This document shows, in pieces, positions 32,596 to 43,298 of a stretch of DNA of 64,000 nt (positions are counted from its first letter, which is position 1; every line of letters begins with the position of its first letter). The stretch is taken from NCBI GenBank assembly GCA_947259045.1, contig CAMYKZ010000013.1:1-64000 (forward strand), written 5' to 3'. A program made the translations under genes and the position numbers. Source of the stretch: an uncultured Afifella sp. Its GTDB lineage: Bacteria > Pseudomonadota > Alphaproteobacteria > Rhizobiales > Afifellaceae. The notes under the pieces are model-generated. The model searched no databases, was not told the DNA's origin, and was given only the letters and a program-made list of their open reading frames with translations.

Positions 32596-33888
32596 ATGAG
32601 CGGTGATAAGGCAAAGCTGACAATCGGTGACGAAACATGGGATTTCGACGTCAAACCGGGCACAATCGGCCCCGATGTCGTCGATATTTCACCGCTTTAC
32701 AAGAAGAGCGGCCGTTTTACCTATGATCCTGGTTTTACCTCAACCGCTGCTTGCGAATCCGACATCACCTATATCGACGGCGATAAAGGCATCCTGCTCT
32801 ATCGCGGATTTCCGATTGAGCAATTGGCCGAACATGGGGATTTTCTGGAGACCTGCTATCTCCTGCTCTACGGCGAATTGCCGACAGCAAGCCAGAAGAG
32901 CGATTTCGACGTCCGGGTCACCCGGCATACCATGCTGCACGAACAGATGTCGCGATTCTTCACCGGCTTCCGCCGTGATGCCCATCCGATGGCCGTGATG
33001 GTCGGTGTCGTCGGCGCGCTTTCCGCTTTTTATCACGATTCCACCGACATTTCCGATCCCTACCAGCGCATGGTCGCGTCATTGCGCATGATTGCGAAAA
33101 TGCCGACCATTGCCGCCATGGCCTACAAATATTCAATCGGCCAACCGTTCGTCTATCCCAAGAACGACCTCGACTATGCAGCCAATTTTCTCAATATGTG
33201 CTTTGCGGTACCGTGCGAGGAATATGAGATCAATCCGGTTCTTGCCCGTGCGATGGACCGGATTTTCATTCTTCATGCCGATCACGAGCAGAATGCCTCT
33301 ACCTCGACGGTTCGGCTCGCCGGCTCATCAGGTGCAAATCCCTTTGCCTGCATTGCAGCCGGTGTTGCCTGTCTATGGGGCCCTGCCCATGGCGGCGCGA
33401 ACGAAGCGGCTTTGATGATGCTGGAGGAAATCGGCAGCGTCGACCGGATTCCGGAATTCGTTGACCGCGCCAAGGACCGCGACGACCCGTTCCGGCTCAT
33501 GGGCTTCGGCCACCGGGTCTACAAGAATTACGACCCGCGCGCCAAGATCATGCAGAAAACCTGCCACGAAGTTCTGGGCGAACTGGGGCTGACCGACGAT
33601 CCGCTGCTTGATGTGGCCATGGAGTTGGAACGCATCGCCCTGACGGATGATTATTTCATCGAGAAAAAACTCTACCCCAATATCGACTTCTATTCCGGCA
33701 TTACGCTGAAGGCGCTGGGTTTCCCGACGACCATGTTCACCGTTCTGTTTTCCGTCGCCAGAACGGTCGGCTGGATTGCCCAGTGGAAAGAGATGGTGGA
33801 AGATCCGAACCAGCGTATCGGCCGTCCGCGACAGCTTTACACCGGACAAACCGAACGCGATTATGTTCCGCTATCCAGGCGGTCCTGA
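32596..33888 (+). CDS. gltA: Citrate synthase
   Basis: 430 residues from the ATG at 32596, preferred because AAGGGG ends 7 bases upstream; an ATG two codons earlier would be too close to it. Type II (hexameric, NADH-sensitive family) citrate synthase: [35 protein letters not shown] with a catalytic histidine, [12 protein letters not shown] and [13 protein letters not shown]. It condenses acetyl-CoA from the PDH complex with oxaloacetate. Its 3' end overlaps the convergent lpxB gene by 28 bases. Confidence 0.96.
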   Translation: MSGDKAKLTIGDETWDFDVKPGTIGPDVVDISPLYKKSGRFTYDPGFTSTAACESDITYIDGDKGILLYRGFPIEQLAEHGDFLETCYLLLYGELPTASQKSDFDVRVTRHTMLHEQMSRFFTGFRRDAHPMAVMVGVVGALSAFYHDSTDISDPYQRMVASLRMIAKMPTIAAMAYKYSIGQPFVYPKNDLDYAANFLNMCFAVPCEEYEINPVLARAMDRIFILHADHEQNASTSTVRLAGSSGANPFACIAAGVACLWGPAHGGANEAALMMLEEIGSVDRIPEFVDRAKDRDDPFRLMGFGHRVYKNYDPRAKIMQKTCHEVLGELGLTDDPLLDVAMELERIALTDDYFIEKKLYPNIDFYSGITLKALGFPTTMFTVLFSVARTVGWIAQWKEMVEDPNQRIGRPRQLYTGQTERDYVPLSRRS

Positions 33889-35066
33889 TCTGCAGGTTCA
33901 CGACCAAGCATTGAGATGACAATCCGGGCGGCCGTGTCGCTCGGAGCCATGCCATCGGGCAGCGCCATCTTGTCTTCCAGCGTCTGAAAACCGGCAAGCT
34001 GGCGCCGGCGCTCCGGACCGGGCTGCAACAATTTCAGCACCTCATCAGCCAGGGTTCTGGGATCGCTTTGTTCATCAAGGAATTCCGGTACGACATTTTC
34101 CTCTATCACCAGATTGGCAAGAACGATGGAGGGTATTTTCAGCAACCACTTAAACTTCCGGCCGATCCATTCAACCCGGTAGGCGACAACCATCGGCACC
34201 TGGGCAAGCGCCAGTTCCAGCGTAACGGTTCCCGACGCGGCAAGCGCCACGTCCGCACGCCGGAAAGCGGCAAATTTTTCCGCTTCGCCGGATACGATCT
34301 GCGGCCTGACGGGCCAGTCTCTTGTAAGGCTCTCCAGCCGATCACGCAAATGGCCGACTGACGGCAATATGACCTCAAGCCCGGGTTCGGTCTCAGCGAT
34401 GTATTTTACCGCCTGCGAAAACGGTTCCAGCAGCCTGTCGATTTCGCTCCTGCGGCTTCCGGGAAGGACGACGAGCACCGGCGGCGTCTTGGCAATCATC
34501 CGGTCGCTGCCATCCGGCATCAAAAGCGCGCGCTTCTCAATCAACGGATGGCCGACATAAGTGCAGGGCGGGCCGCCAAGCCTGCGATGGACAGCCGGCT
34601 CGAACGGCAATAGTGCCAGCACATGATCGATATACCGGGTCATTTTCCTGGCGCGCCAGGACTTCCACGCCCAGACCGATGGCGATACGTAATTGACAAT
34701 CGGCAAGTCGGGTAATTTCCGGGCGACCCGCCGGGCGACGGTATGGGTAAAACCGGGACTGTCGATAATGACGAGAATATCCGGTACGGCGTCGACGATG
34801 CCGGCGACCGTCTGGCGAATGCGGCGGAAGATCACCGGCAGCCTCGCCACGACTGCGCTTATGCCCATAACGGCGACATCGGATATTGGGAAGAAACTTG
34901 AAACGCCGCGCGCGCTCATTCGTTCGCCGGCTACACCGATGAATTCGGCATCGGGAAGACGCTTTCGGATCGCGTCGATCAATTCTGCGCCAAGCATGTC
35001 GCCGGATTCTTCACCGATGATAATTGCGATGCGCTGGGTTTTATGATCGGCGGAATGCAAGTTCAC
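33861..35066 (-). CDS. lpxB: Lipid-A-disaccharide synthase
   Basis: 401 residues. A GT-B (GT19) enzyme that joins UDP-2,3-diacylglucosamine and lipid X. Signatures: [16 protein letters not shown] at the N-terminus, [33 protein letters not shown] and [19 protein letters not shown]. It overlaps lpxI by 4 bases (ATGA). It is the last gene of the lipid A run reading down from lpxD, and its last 28 bases run antisense into gltA. Confidence 0.96.
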   Translation of the reverse strand: MNLHSADHKTQRIAIIIGEESGDMLGAELIDAIRKRLPDAEFIGVAGERMSARGVSSFFPISDVAVMGISAVVARLPVIFRRIRQTVAGIVDAVPDILVIIDSPGFTHTVARRVARKLPDLPIVNYVSPSVWAWKSWRARKMTRYIDHVLALLPFEPAVHRRLGGPPCTYVGHPLIEKRALLMPDGSDRMIAKTPPVLVVLPGSRRSEIDRLLEPFSQAVKYIAETEPGLEVILPSVGHLRDRLESLTRDWPVRPQIVSGEAEKFAAFRRADVALAASGTVTLELALAQVPMVVAYRVEWIGRKFKWLLKIPSIVLANLVIEENVVPEFLDEQSDPRTLADEVLKLLQPGPERRRQLAGFQTLEDKMALPDGMAPSDTAARIVISMLGREPADQDRLDSGT

Positions 35067-35932
35067 GAACCGCTCAGGCCAACCAGAAACAGGCCGTTAT
35101 CGTCAAAAGCTGCAATCGTTTCGTCGCGCCCCGCCAGGAGCGCACGTCCCGCTTCAATCCCGACGCCGGCGAGCCCGGCCTGTTTTGCCAATCTCGCCGT
35201 ACCTGGACCGATCGTCGGCAAATCAAGTCTCGGATCCTGGTTTGGTTTCATGCATTTGACCAGGACGCCGCCGGGTTCGGTCAAACGATCCGCGTTTCGC
35301 AGATCAGCAACCCGGGCAAGCAAACCGTCGGTTCCTTCCACGCCTTCGAGTGCGACAACACGGCCGCCGACGGCAATTGCCGCCTGGCCGATATCGAGCC
35401 TACCGATCGCTCTGGCGGCTTCTACTGCTTTTTCAAGGTTTGTCTGTTCGGCTGGATCAGCAACGGCTTTTGTCAGCTGGCCTGCCGGAGCCGCCAGTTC
35501 AGGCGCGATCTCTACCGGCGTACGGATATCGATGTTTTTTTCGGAGAATATCTGCGCAACGCCCTGCAGGACACTGTCATCGCCACCGCGCATCAGCCTG
35601 AAGATACGCGGCAGGAGCCTGACGGCACCCAGATCAGGCCGAATGGCGGAATAATCCGGCCGTTTGCGGATCGCGCCAATCATGACAAGCTCGCGGCAAC
35701 CGGACCTTTCGATTAAACGCAGAAGTTTGCCGACTTCACCCCATTTAATCAGATGACAGGTCAGACCGGCGAATAAAACCGGATCCGCTTCGCCTGCGAG
35801 AGCGAATATAACCGGTGTCCAGCCGTTTCTGATTGCTGCCCGGGCGAACAGCAAGGGCATGTCACCATGGCCGGCAATGACCGCAACCGATCGGACACCT
35901 TGTTTGTTGCGTTGCGGGGCATCAACTGTCAT
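35063..35932 (-). CDS. lpxI: UDP-2,3-diacylglucosamine pyrophosphatase LpxI
   Basis: 289 residues from the ATG at 35932, giving the usual short N-terminus before VAVIAGHGDMPLLFARAA. It hydrolyses UDP-2,3-diacylglucosamine to lipid X and UMP, replacing LpxH in most alphaproteobacteria. Conserved MIGAIRKRPDYS, RGGDDSVLQGVAQIF and KCMKPNQDPRLDLPTIGP are present; the last includes an aspartate expected at the active site. It overlaps lpxA by 11 bases and lpxB by 4, so lpxA-lpxI-lpxB is tightly coupled. Confidence 0.93.
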   Translation of the reverse strand: MTVDAPQRNKQGVRSVAVIAGHGDMPLLFARAAIRNGWTPVIFALAGEADPVLFAGLTCHLIKWGEVGKLLRLIERSGCRELVMIGAIRKRPDYSAIRPDLGAVRLLPRIFRLMRGGDDSVLQGVAQIFSEKNIDIRTPVEIAPELAAPAGQLTKAVADPAEQTNLEKAVEAARAIGRLDIGQAAIAVGGRVVALEGVEGTDGLLARVADLRNADRLTEPGGVLVKCMKPNQDPRLDLPTIGPGTARLAKQAGLAGVGIEAGRALLAGRDETIAAFDDNGLFLVGLSGS

Positions 35933-36722
35933 GTCCCTGCCGCGGAGTACAGATTGAACGATCTTCACCGTCGCGAATGAAGTTGACGATTTTCATGACA
36001 TTCGGATCGTCGGCAAATTCCGCTTCGACGCCGGGAAGCCTCGATTTCAGGTTCCCGTCGCTTGAAAACAGCATCTTGAAAGCATTACGCAGTGAATGGA
36101 TCTGCTCCCTTGTGAATCCGCGGCGTTTCAAACCCACAAGGTTCAAACCGGCAAGATGCGCCCGGTTGCCGATTGCCATGCCATAGGGGATGAGATCGTT
36201 CTCCAGACCTGTCATGCCGCCGACAAAAGCATGTTCGCCGATGCGTACGAACTGATGCGCGCCCGACAATCCAGCCATGATGACATGATCTCCGATCGAA
36301 CAATGACCGGCCAGAGTGACATTGTTGACAAGAATGACGTCATTGCCGATGCGGCAATCATGGGCGACATGCACGGCAACCATAATCAGGCAACGCTCGC
36401 CGATGCTGGTCACCAGACCTCCCGCCGCGGTGCCCGGGTTCATCGTCACATGTTCGCGAATGATGCAGTCACCGCCGATCTCCAGCCGGTTTTCCTCGCC
36501 GGCGTATTTGAGATCCTGCGGTGCATGGCCCAGACTGGCGAACGGATAGATCTGGGTGCGTTCACCAACCGACGTATTCCCGTCAACGACAACATGACTG
36601 TGCAGCCGGACGCCGGCCGCAAGTTCGGCACCCGGCCCAATAACGCAATAAGGACCTATAGTGACGTCAGCACCGATTTTTGCGTTCTTGTCGACAATTG
36701 CGGTTGCATGAACTGAGGTCAT
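35922..36722 (-). CDS. lpxA: UDP-N-acetylglucosamine O-acyltransferase
   Basis: 266 residues. First step of lipid A synthesis. The left-handed beta-helix hexapeptide repeats run from about 8 to 190 ([17 protein letters not shown] and onward). The catalytic histidine region reads [18 protein letters not shown]. The C-terminal helical domain ([18 protein letters not shown]) is complete. Overlaps fabZ and lpxI at its two ends. Confidence 0.96.
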   Translation of the reverse strand: MTSVHATAIVDKNAKIGADVTIGPYCVIGPGAELAAGVRLHSHVVVDGNTSVGERTQIYPFASLGHAPQDLKYAGEENRLEIGGDCIIREHVTMNPGTAAGGLVTSIGERCLIMVAVHVAHDCRIGNDVILVNNVTLAGHCSIGDHVIMAGLSGAHQFVRIGEHAFVGGMTGLENDLIPYGMAIGNRAHLAGLNLVGLKRRGFTREQIHSLRNAFKMLFSSDGNLKSRLPGVEAEFADDPNVMKIVNFIRDGEDRSICTPRQGHDS

Positions 36723-37189
36723 TCCACCTCACTGGGAAGAAGCATTGCGCTGATTTCGGCTTCGGCGACCTTTTGGCCGTCGACCATCGCCTTGCCGGAA
36801 AACCACCATATATTCTTGCGATTTCGCAGTTTGGTCATGTGATATTCGACCCGGTCACCGGGAACAACAGGTTTTCGGAACTTGGCTTTGTCGATCGTCA
36901 TGAAATAGACGAGATTGGTCGCGTCACCTTCAATTGCCTTCAGCACACACAGTGCGCCGGCGGTTTGCGCCATCCCTTCGATCAGCAATACGCCCGGCAT
37001 GATGGGTTGACCGGGAAAGTGTCCGGTAAAATGCGGCTCGTTCATTGTCACATTCTTGATACCGATGCACGACCTGTCACCGTCAATGTCGATAATCCGG
37101 TCGACAAGAAGAAACGGATAGCGATGTGGCAGCGCCTTCAGTATTTCCTGAATATCGATTGATTCCAGTTGTGTTGTCTGACTGTCCAT
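36719..37189 (-). CDS. fabZ: 3-hydroxyacyl-ACP dehydratase FabZ
   Basis: 156 residues. Hot-dog-fold dehydratase of type II fatty acid synthesis, competing with LpxA for hydroxymyristoyl-ACP. [13 protein letters not shown] (20-32) and the catalytic block [23 protein letters not shown] with His57 and Glu71 are present. It lies 12 bases after lpxD and overlaps lpxA by 4 bases, the conserved lpxD-fabZ-lpxA order. Confidence 0.97.
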   Translation of the reverse strand: MDSQTTQLESIDIQEILKALPHRYPFLLVDRIIDIDGDRSCIGIKNVTMNEPHFTGHFPGQPIMPGVLLIEGMAQTAGALCVLKAIEGDATNLVYFMTIDKAKFRKPVVPGDRVEYHMTKLRNRKNIWWFSGKAMVDGQKVAEAEISAMLLPSEVE

Positions 37190-37201
37190 TGTTTCCCCGA
37201 C

Positions 37202-38281
37202 CTAAGCCCCGTCCTCACCGTTTTTATCCGGTGTCGATGTTTCCCCGCGTTGCGCCATCCGCCGCAATATTGCGATCTCGCGGAACCAGTCCCGCGCCGG
37301 CTTCGCCGGTACGCCGCCCCACCGCGCGCCCGGCGGCACATCGCCGTGCACCGAACTGACCGCGGCAATCTGGGCGCCGTCTCCGATTGTAACGTGCCCG
37401 TTCACGCCCGACTGGCCGCCGATGGCAACAAAATCGCCCAACCGGCAGGAGCCGGAAAGTCCGACTTGTGCGACAATCACACAATGCCGTCCGATCTCCA
37501 CATTGTGACCGATCTGGACCTGATTATCGATCTTGGTACCCTCACCGATAATCGTATCCCGGTTGGCGCCCCGGTCAATCGTCGTGTTGGCGCCGATTTC
37601 GACATTGTCCTGAATGATGACACGGCCGACCTGCGGCACTTTCATATGCCCGCCCGGCGCCATCGCGAATCCGAATCCGTCCTGGCCGATCTGGCACCCC
37701 GGATGAATGATGACCCGGTCTCCCAGTATCGAATGCTGTATCGTGGTGTTCGCACCGATCGAACAATCCCGCCCAATAGTGACATGGGCGGATATGACAG
37801 CACCTGCGGAAATAATCGACTTGCGACCGACACGGGCACCCGGTCCGATGACCGCACCCGGTTCAACGCAGACATCATCTTCCAGCGCTGCGTCCGGATC
37901 GACATGGGCCTGAGGTGAAACCGAATAATCCTTGTTGGCGATCGCACCGGCCGGACGCATGGCATCCGGGAAGGCATGCGCCAGGATTGCTGCATATGTG
38001 TGATACGGCTGCGCCGTTTCCAGCACAGCGACGCCGGCCGGAACCCGGTCAGAGTAACGCCTGGCGCAAAGACAGGCGCTTGCCCTGGTCTCGGCAAGAA
38101 ACTTGAGATACTTCGGATTATCGAGAAATGTGAGATCACCGGGACCTGCGGCCTCAAGAGGTCCAATACCGGTGATCAACTGATCCCCATCGCCCTGCAC
38201 AAGCGTGGCACCGGATATCGCCGCCACCTCGCTCAAACTGATCGGCTTGAGCGGCGGAAAAAAATATGTCTCGTCAGACAT
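37202..38281 (-). CDS. lpxD: UDP-3-O-(3-hydroxyacyl)glucosamine N-acyltransferase
   Basis: 359 residues. Third lipid A step. N-terminal uridine-binding domain (about 15-105), then a long hexapeptide beta-helix (about 110-320; [22 protein letters not shown] and further repeats). The active-site histidine segment is [22 protein letters not shown]. Located 47 bases downstream of bamA, as in most proteobacteria. Confidence 0.96.
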   Translation of the reverse strand: MSDETYFFPPLKPISLSEVAAISGATLVQGDGDQLITGIGPLEAAGPGDLTFLDNPKYLKFLAETRASACLCARRYSDRVPAGVAVLETAQPYHTYAAILAHAFPDAMRPAGAIANKDYSVSPQAHVDPDAALEDDVCVEPGAVIGPGARVGRKSIISAGAVISAHVTIGRDCSIGANTTIQHSILGDRVIIHPGCQIGQDGFGFAMAPGGHMKVPQVGRVIIQDNVEIGANTTIDRGANRDTIIGEGTKIDNQVQIGHNVEIGRHCVIVAQVGLSGSCRLGDFVAIGGQSGVNGHVTIGDGAQIAAVSSVHGDVPPGARWGGVPAKPARDWFREIAILRRMAQRGETSTPDKNGEDGA

Positions 38282-38328
38282 GGGAATTACCCTTGGCCCG
38301 GCAAGACCACCCGGGTTCCGGGCGGCTG

Positions 38329-40680
38329 CTAGAAGCGCCTTCCACCACCAAAGCGGAAGAATTGTTCCTTGTCGTAATTTTCCTTGGTCAGGACGTAGGC
38401 AAAATCCGCCCGCAACAGCCCAAGCGGTGAATCCCAGAGGATTGAACCACCGACGGAGGAGCGGATCGAACTGTCGTCGGAGATCGGATTACCAATAAAC
38501 GCCGGTGAAATATCGGTGTCATACACCGTTCCTGCATCTGCGAAGACAGCACCCGAAAAACCGAGTTCCGGCGGAAGCACAGGAACCGGAAACAGCAGTT
38601 CGGCTGTTCCGGCGAGATAAACCTTACCGCCCAGCGCATCATTCGTAACCGCGTCACGCGGGCCAATTCCCGACGATTCAAACCCACGGATTGTCTCTCC
38701 GCCTTTATAGAAGGCATCCTTCAATCGAACATCTTCACCAATACCCTGAATATGCCCGCCCTGAACCCTCACCAGCCCGACAATGCCAGGGTCAGCAATC
38801 AGTTCATGAAAGTATGAAGCGGAACCCGTCGTGCGCAAGAAGCTGACATCGCCGCCAACGCCGGCAAATTCCTGGGTAAACTTGGCATATATTCCTTCCC
38901 GGGGCGTCTTGTTGCTATCAAGACTATTGTAGATGATCGAATATTGAACAGAAGATACCAGGGTTTCTCCTGCTGCCTGGCAGATAGCCCGCGATATTCC
39001 AACCGGACATGTTCCAATTCCCATAGACGGGTCGAAATTCTTGATCTTGATATCCTGCAAATCAAGCATGTTACCAATCTCAACTCGCAAATTCTCCGTA
39101 ATCGGCAAGCCGAATGTTATCCCGCCGCCGGTCTGGGACAGATCGTAATTGCGGAAATCAGTCGCATCGAATTCCCTTTGGAAGACGTTCACACCGGCTG
39201 ACACCCGACGACCGAGAAAATACGGGTCGGTAAAGCCGAATTCATAGGTTTTAGACGATTCGCCGCCGCCGAGCTTGGCTATGACGCGATAACCGCGACC
39301 GAGAAAATTACGTTCCGACAGCGAAATATCGCCAACAATGCCTTCGCTGGTCGACACGCCGGCACCGAATGAAAGTTCGCCGGTCGGCTGTTCTTCGACA
39401 TTGACGTTGACAACCACCCGGTCGGGCGCACTGCCCGGCTCCGTAGTGATGCGGACGGATTTGAAATAACCCAGATTGTTCAGCCGCCGCTCGGCACGGT
39501 CGATCAGAACCCGGTTGAACGCGTCGCCTTCGGCAATGTCGAACTCCCGCCGGATGACATAGTCGACAGTGCGGTCATTGCCGCGGATATTGATCCTCTC
39601 AATATAAGCGCGCGGTCCTTCGTCGACGACATAGGTAACGCCGATGATCCGGGCTTCCACATCCCGGTCAAGCCGTGGCCGGACCTGCACAAAAGCATAT
39701 CCTGAAGACGCCAGTTCAATTGTGATCGCTTCAAGGCTCTTCTCAACGTCCTTGCTGGAATAGACATTGCCCTCCCGGGAAACGGCAAGCCGCCGTAATA
39801 GTTCCCCATCCACATCGGGTATCACCGAATCGACATCAATGGCGCCGAAACGGTAGCGCTCGCCCTCTTCAATCGAGAAGGTGATGAAAAACGTGTTGCG
39901 TTCGCGGTCGAGATCGGCAACCGAGGAAATCACCTGGAAATCGGCATAACCGCGCTCCAGATAATAACGGCGCAATTTCTGCTCGTCTGCTGCGAGACGA
40001 TCGGGATCATAGGAATCCGACGACCTCAGAAAACTGAGAATGCCCGATTGCTGGGTGTCAACGACATCGCGCAATTTGCCATCGCTGAAGGCCTTGTTGC
40101 CAATGAACGAAATCCGCGCAACACCGGTCTTCGGACCTTCCGTCACCTCAAAGACAATATTGACGCGATTATTGTCCAGATCGATGATTTTCGGCTCGAC
40201 AGAGGCGCGGAACCGGCCCGAGCGGCGGTAGAGTTCCAGGATACGCTGGACATCGCTCTGGATGCGCGCACGGGTGAAGACGCCCCGCTCCTTGGACTGG
40301 ACGACTCCCTTCAACTGGTCGTCCTTGAATTTCTTGTTGCCCTCGAAGGCAATCTTGTTGATCAGCGGGTTTTCAACGACAGTCACGACAAGGGTCCCGC
40401 CGCGCTGGGCGATACTGACATCGGAAAACAGCCCTGTCTCGAACAGCGCTTTCAGCGATTGATCGACATCCTGGGCGGAAAAACTACGGCCCGGCTTGAT
40501 CGAAAGATAAGCTCGTACCGTTTCATCGTCGACACGCTGGTTGCCATTGACCGCAATCTGGCTCACCGAAGCCGCGACAGCCTTTCCGGTATACCACTGG
40601 CCCGCCGGGCTTGCGGCTGCAGCAAGCAGCAAAGCCAGAACGAAAATGCATGTATGTCGTTGAACAAACGCTTTGATCAT
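38329..40680 (-). CDS. bamA: Outer-membrane protein assembly factor BamA
   Basis: 783 residues. An N-terminal signal segment (about 10-28, then [16 protein letters not shown]) precedes five POTRA domains (about 37-430; a repeat example is [20 protein letters not shown]) and a 16-strand beta-barrel. The chain ends in Phe (GGGRRF), the usual outer-membrane beta-signal. It folds and inserts outer-membrane proteins. rseP upstream and lpxD downstream is the conserved order. The 238-bp gap upstream holds two palindromes. Confidence 0.96.
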   Translation of the reverse strand: MIKAFVQRHTCIFVLALLLAAAASPAGQWYTGKAVAASVSQIAVNGNQRVDDETVRAYLSIKPGRSFSAQDVDQSLKALFETGLFSDVSIAQRGGTLVVTVVENPLINKIAFEGNKKFKDDQLKGVVQSKERGVFTRARIQSDVQRILELYRRSGRFRASVEPKIIDLDNNRVNIVFEVTEGPKTGVARISFIGNKAFSDGKLRDVVDTQQSGILSFLRSSDSYDPDRLAADEQKLRRYYLERGYADFQVISSVADLDRERNTFFITFSIEEGERYRFGAIDVDSVIPDVDGELLRRLAVSREGNVYSSKDVEKSLEAITIELASSGYAFVQVRPRLDRDVEARIIGVTYVVDEGPRAYIERINIRGNDRTVDYVIRREFDIAEGDAFNRVLIDRAERRLNNLGYFKSVRITTEPGSAPDRVVVNVNVEEQPTGELSFGAGVSTSEGIVGDISLSERNFLGRGYRVIAKLGGGESSKTYEFGFTDPYFLGRRVSAGVNVFQREFDATDFRNYDLSQTGGGITFGLPITENLRVEIGNMLDLQDIKIKNFDPSMGIGTCPVGISRAICQAAGETLVSSVQYSIIYNSLDSNKTPREGIYAKFTQEFAGVGGDVSFLRTTGSASYFHELIADPGIVGLVRVQGGHIQGIGEDVRLKDAFYKGGETIRGFESSGIGPRDAVTNDALGGKVYLAGTAELLFPVPVLPPELGFSGAVFADAGTVYDTDISPAFIGNPISDDSSIRSSVGGSILWDSPLGLLRADFAYVLTKENYDKEQFFRFGGGRRF

Positions 40681-40762
40681 ATTCCGTGTTACCCGGTCCT
40701 TTGTGTCAGCCTCGCCCCGGCTCTCACAGACTCAATTACCTGTCGATATTGCAGGGTTTACA

Positions 40763-40778
40763 AATGGTTTCAACCATT
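40763..40778. promoter_or_regulatory. Palindrome upstream of bamA (1)
   Basis: Sixteen bases AATGGTTTCAACCATT: 7-bp arms around a 2-base centre, 83 bases upstream of the bamA ATG. The two-base centre makes a hairpin unlikely, so a dimeric-regulator site is the better guess. Confidence 0.4.
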
Positions 40779-40804
40779 ACCCACTCCCGACGCCCACTTT
40801 CGCA

Positions 40805-40824
40805 GCCTAAAGTGATCTTTAGGC
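40805..40824. promoter_or_regulatory. Palindrome upstream of bamA (2)
   Basis: GCCTAAAG-TGAT-CTTTAGGC, a perfect 8-bp stem with a 4-base loop in the rseP-bamA gap. There is no U-tract on either strand, so it is not a standard terminator. It may be an operator or an mRNA hairpin between the two genes. Confidence 0.4.
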
Positions 40825-40918
40825 AACGGCATTGCAGTTCCCTTAACATAACCAGAAAACAAACCGAATCAGTCGAATTTAAGGTAAATCCGCGATTTTA
40901 CAGGCAGATTCCAACGCC

Positions 40919-42064
40919 TCAGGAGGACATGAAACGTATCGTAATGTCATTATATGTGACGAACAGAAACAGCATGATAATCAAGGCAAAACCGAAGCGA
41001 AATGCGATTTCCTGCTTCTTTGCAGCCAATGGCCGCCGCGCAATGGCTTCATAGGCGTAAAACATCAGGTGTCCACCATCCAGCATGGGAATCGGGAACA
41101 GGTTCAAAAGACCAATGCTGACAGACAGGATTGCCGCCAGTTGCAGAAGCGAAAGGCCGCCGCCGGTTTCAGCGACATCGGCGGACAATTTCGCAATTCC
41201 GGCCGGCCCGCTGAGTTGATCCGCATTTTCACGACCGGTAATGATTCTCCCGATATACCTCAGTGTTCCCTCGATAATTGCCCCGGTTTCCTCAACCGCT
41301 TCACGCAAGGCTTCCGCAGGACCGAATTGGCGCAAAACCACTTCGGCGCCCTCACCACCGCTTTTGATGCCGAGCATCCCGATACGCTGGGTGCCGCCAA
41401 GCCCGTCTGGCATCTCTTCGCGTTCAGGAACCGCCAAAAACGTCAGCCGCTCGCCATTCCTGTCCACGACGATGTTCAGTTCATCACCGGTCGCCAGCGA
41501 TACGACCCGGCGAATGTCGGTGAACGTCTCCATGATCCGGCCGTTGATTTCCAGGATCAGATCATCAGCCAGCAAGCCGGCACGTTCCGCAGCCGAATTC
41601 TCCACGACCGACAATATACGCGGCGTCAACTCATACCGCCCGTTGGCGTATAGGACAGACGCGATGATGGCGATTGCCAGGATAAAGTTGGCTATCGGTC
41701 CTGCGACAACCACGGCCGATCGTTTCCAGAGTGCAGAAAAATAAAACAGGCCCTGACGATCGGCTTCCGGAATCGAATCCAGTGTTTCCTGGTCCGGCAC
41801 ACTGGCGGAATTCTCATCGCCGGTAAATTTGACATATCCGCCCAACGGGATCGCACTGACCTGCCAGTGCGTTCCGTTGCGATCATTGAAACCCCAGAGC
41901 TCCTTGCCAAATCCGATGGAAAATGTATCGACCTTGATGCCACACCAGCGGGCGACCAGAAAATGACCAAGTTCATGGATGAAAACGATCGGCGTAAACA
42001 CAAGCAACGTCGAAACGGCGATCAGCGGGATCGATGTTGGCAGTCCGGCAAGATATTCAAACAT
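40919..42064 (-). CDS. rseP: RseP/MmpA-type site-2 zinc metalloprotease
   Basis: 381 residues. Intramembrane protease for regulated cleavage of membrane substrates. The zinc site HELGH is at residues 30-34 in the first helix; one periplasmic PDZ domain (about 125-205, LSVVENSAAERAGLLADDLILEING); the second conserved motif NLFPIPMLDGGHL near the C-terminus supplies the third ligand. The single PDZ matches Caulobacter MmpA rather than the two-PDZ E. coli protein. Five bases separate it from dxr. Confidence 0.95.
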   Translation of the reverse strand: MFEYLAGLPTSIPLIAVSTLLVFTPIVFIHELGHFLVARWCGIKVDTFSIGFGKELWGFNDRNGTHWQVSAIPLGGYVKFTGDENSASVPDQETLDSIPEADRQGLFYFSALWKRSAVVVAGPIANFILAIAIIASVLYANGRYELTPRILSVVENSAAERAGLLADDLILEINGRIMETFTDIRRVVSLATGDELNIVVDRNGERLTFLAVPEREEMPDGLGGTQRIGMLGIKSGGEGAEVVLRQFGPAEALREAVEETGAIIEGTLRYIGRIITGRENADQLSGPAGIAKLSADVAETGGGLSLLQLAAILSVSIGLLNLFPIPMLDGGHLMFYAYEAIARRPLAAKKQEIAFRFGFALIIMLFLFVTYNDITIRFMSS

Positions 42065-42069
42065 TGAGA

Positions 42070-43293
42070 TTAGACCGTGGGATTAGACCGTCGTTCCTGA
42101 GCGGTAGGTTTCTGGGAGGCAGATTTCTGACGCGGCAATAACATTCGTGCGGCGATTACGCGCGCTTCGCGGTCAAGTTCCAGAGCCGCCTCAACCGATC
42201 CGGGTTCATGCAGCAGACCGTATCGTTCTGATTCTGCCAACGTTTGCCGGACTATAGCAGGAATATCGGTAAACGCGATCCGATTTTCAAGAAAATACGC
42301 AACGGCAAGCTCATTTGCCGCGTTCAATACCGTCTCTGCACCCTGCCCTTTTTCCATTGCGTCTTTGGCCAGTTGAAGTGCAGGAAACCGGTCCAGATCC
42401 GGCTTCTGGAAAGTAAGATCAGTCAAGCTGGCCAACGGCAGAGCCTCAAACGGTTCTGTTCTGCGCTCGGGCCAGTAAAAGCAGTGCGCGATCGGCCGGC
42501 GCATGTCTGCAGCCCCAAGCTCCGCATGCACCGCACCGTCCCGCAGTGTAACGAATGCATGCACCACCGATTGTGGATGGATGACCACATCGAGATGACG
42601 CGGCTCAAGCCCGAACAGATAGCGCGCCTCGATCAGTTCCAGCCCCTTGTTCATCAGGGTCGCCGAATCGATACTGATCTTGTCGCCCATCGACCAGACC
42701 GGATGCGCCAGCGCCTGGGCCCGGGTCACATCTGATAAACGCGCTTTCGACCAGCCGAGAAACGGGCCACCGGAGGCTGTCAGCGTGATCCTGGCGACAT
42801 CGGCCATGTCATGACCTTGCAGGAGCTGGAAAACCGCATTGTGTTCAGAATCCACCGGCAACAGGTTGACGCCGTACCTGGCAACCAGTTTCATGAATGA
42901 CGACCCGGCGCATGTCAGGCATTCCTTGTTTGCCAGAGCAATCGAATTGCCAGCACGCACGGCAGCAGCCGTCGGCGCAACACCGGCAGCCCCGACAATT
43001 GCAGAAAGCGTCAGGTCAACCTGTTCACCGGCAATGTCGGCCAAAGCCTCGTCGCCGGCGGCGACCTTGACCGGGGTTCCTGCCAGCGCCTGTTTCAGGA
43101 GCGGCAATGCGACCGGGTCGCGGATGACCGCGACGGCGGCGTTCACGCGAATGGCGGTTTCCGCCAGCTTCAACGCATTGCTGTCCGCAGTTACGGCATG
43201 AACGGAGAACCGCTCGCGATCCGCCTCAAGCACACTGACAGCCGATTGGCCGATTGAGCCGGTGGCCCCTAATATCGAGATGCGTTTTGTCAT
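42070..43293 (-). CDS. dxr: 1-deoxy-D-xylulose-5-phosphate reductoisomerase
   Basis: 407 residues. Commits DXP to the MEP pathway with NADPH. N-terminal ISILGATGSIGQSAVSVLE binds NADPH; LLPVDSEHNAVFQLLQGHD holds the metal/substrate residues; LTASGGPFLGWSK, HPVWSMGDKISIDSATLMNKGLE and VIHPQSVVHAF follow. IspDF of the same pathway is at the other end of the window. Position between cdsA and rseP is conserved. Confidence 0.97.
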   Translation of the reverse strand: MTKRISILGATGSIGQSAVSVLEADRERFSVHAVTADSNALKLAETAIRVNAAVAVIRDPVALPLLKQALAGTPVKVAAGDEALADIAGEQVDLTLSAIVGAAGVAPTAAAVRAGNSIALANKECLTCAGSSFMKLVARYGVNLLPVDSEHNAVFQLLQGHDMADVARITLTASGGPFLGWSKARLSDVTRAQALAHPVWSMGDKISIDSATLMNKGLELIEARYLFGLEPRHLDVVIHPQSVVHAFVTLRDGAVHAELGAADMRRPIAHCFYWPERRTEPFEALPLASLTDLTFQKPDLDRFPALQLAKDAMEKGQGAETVLNAANELAVAYFLENRIAFTDIPAIVRQTLAESERYGLLHEPGSVEAALELDREARVIAARMLLPRQKSASQKPTAQERRSNPTV

Positions 43294-43298
43294 CGGCG

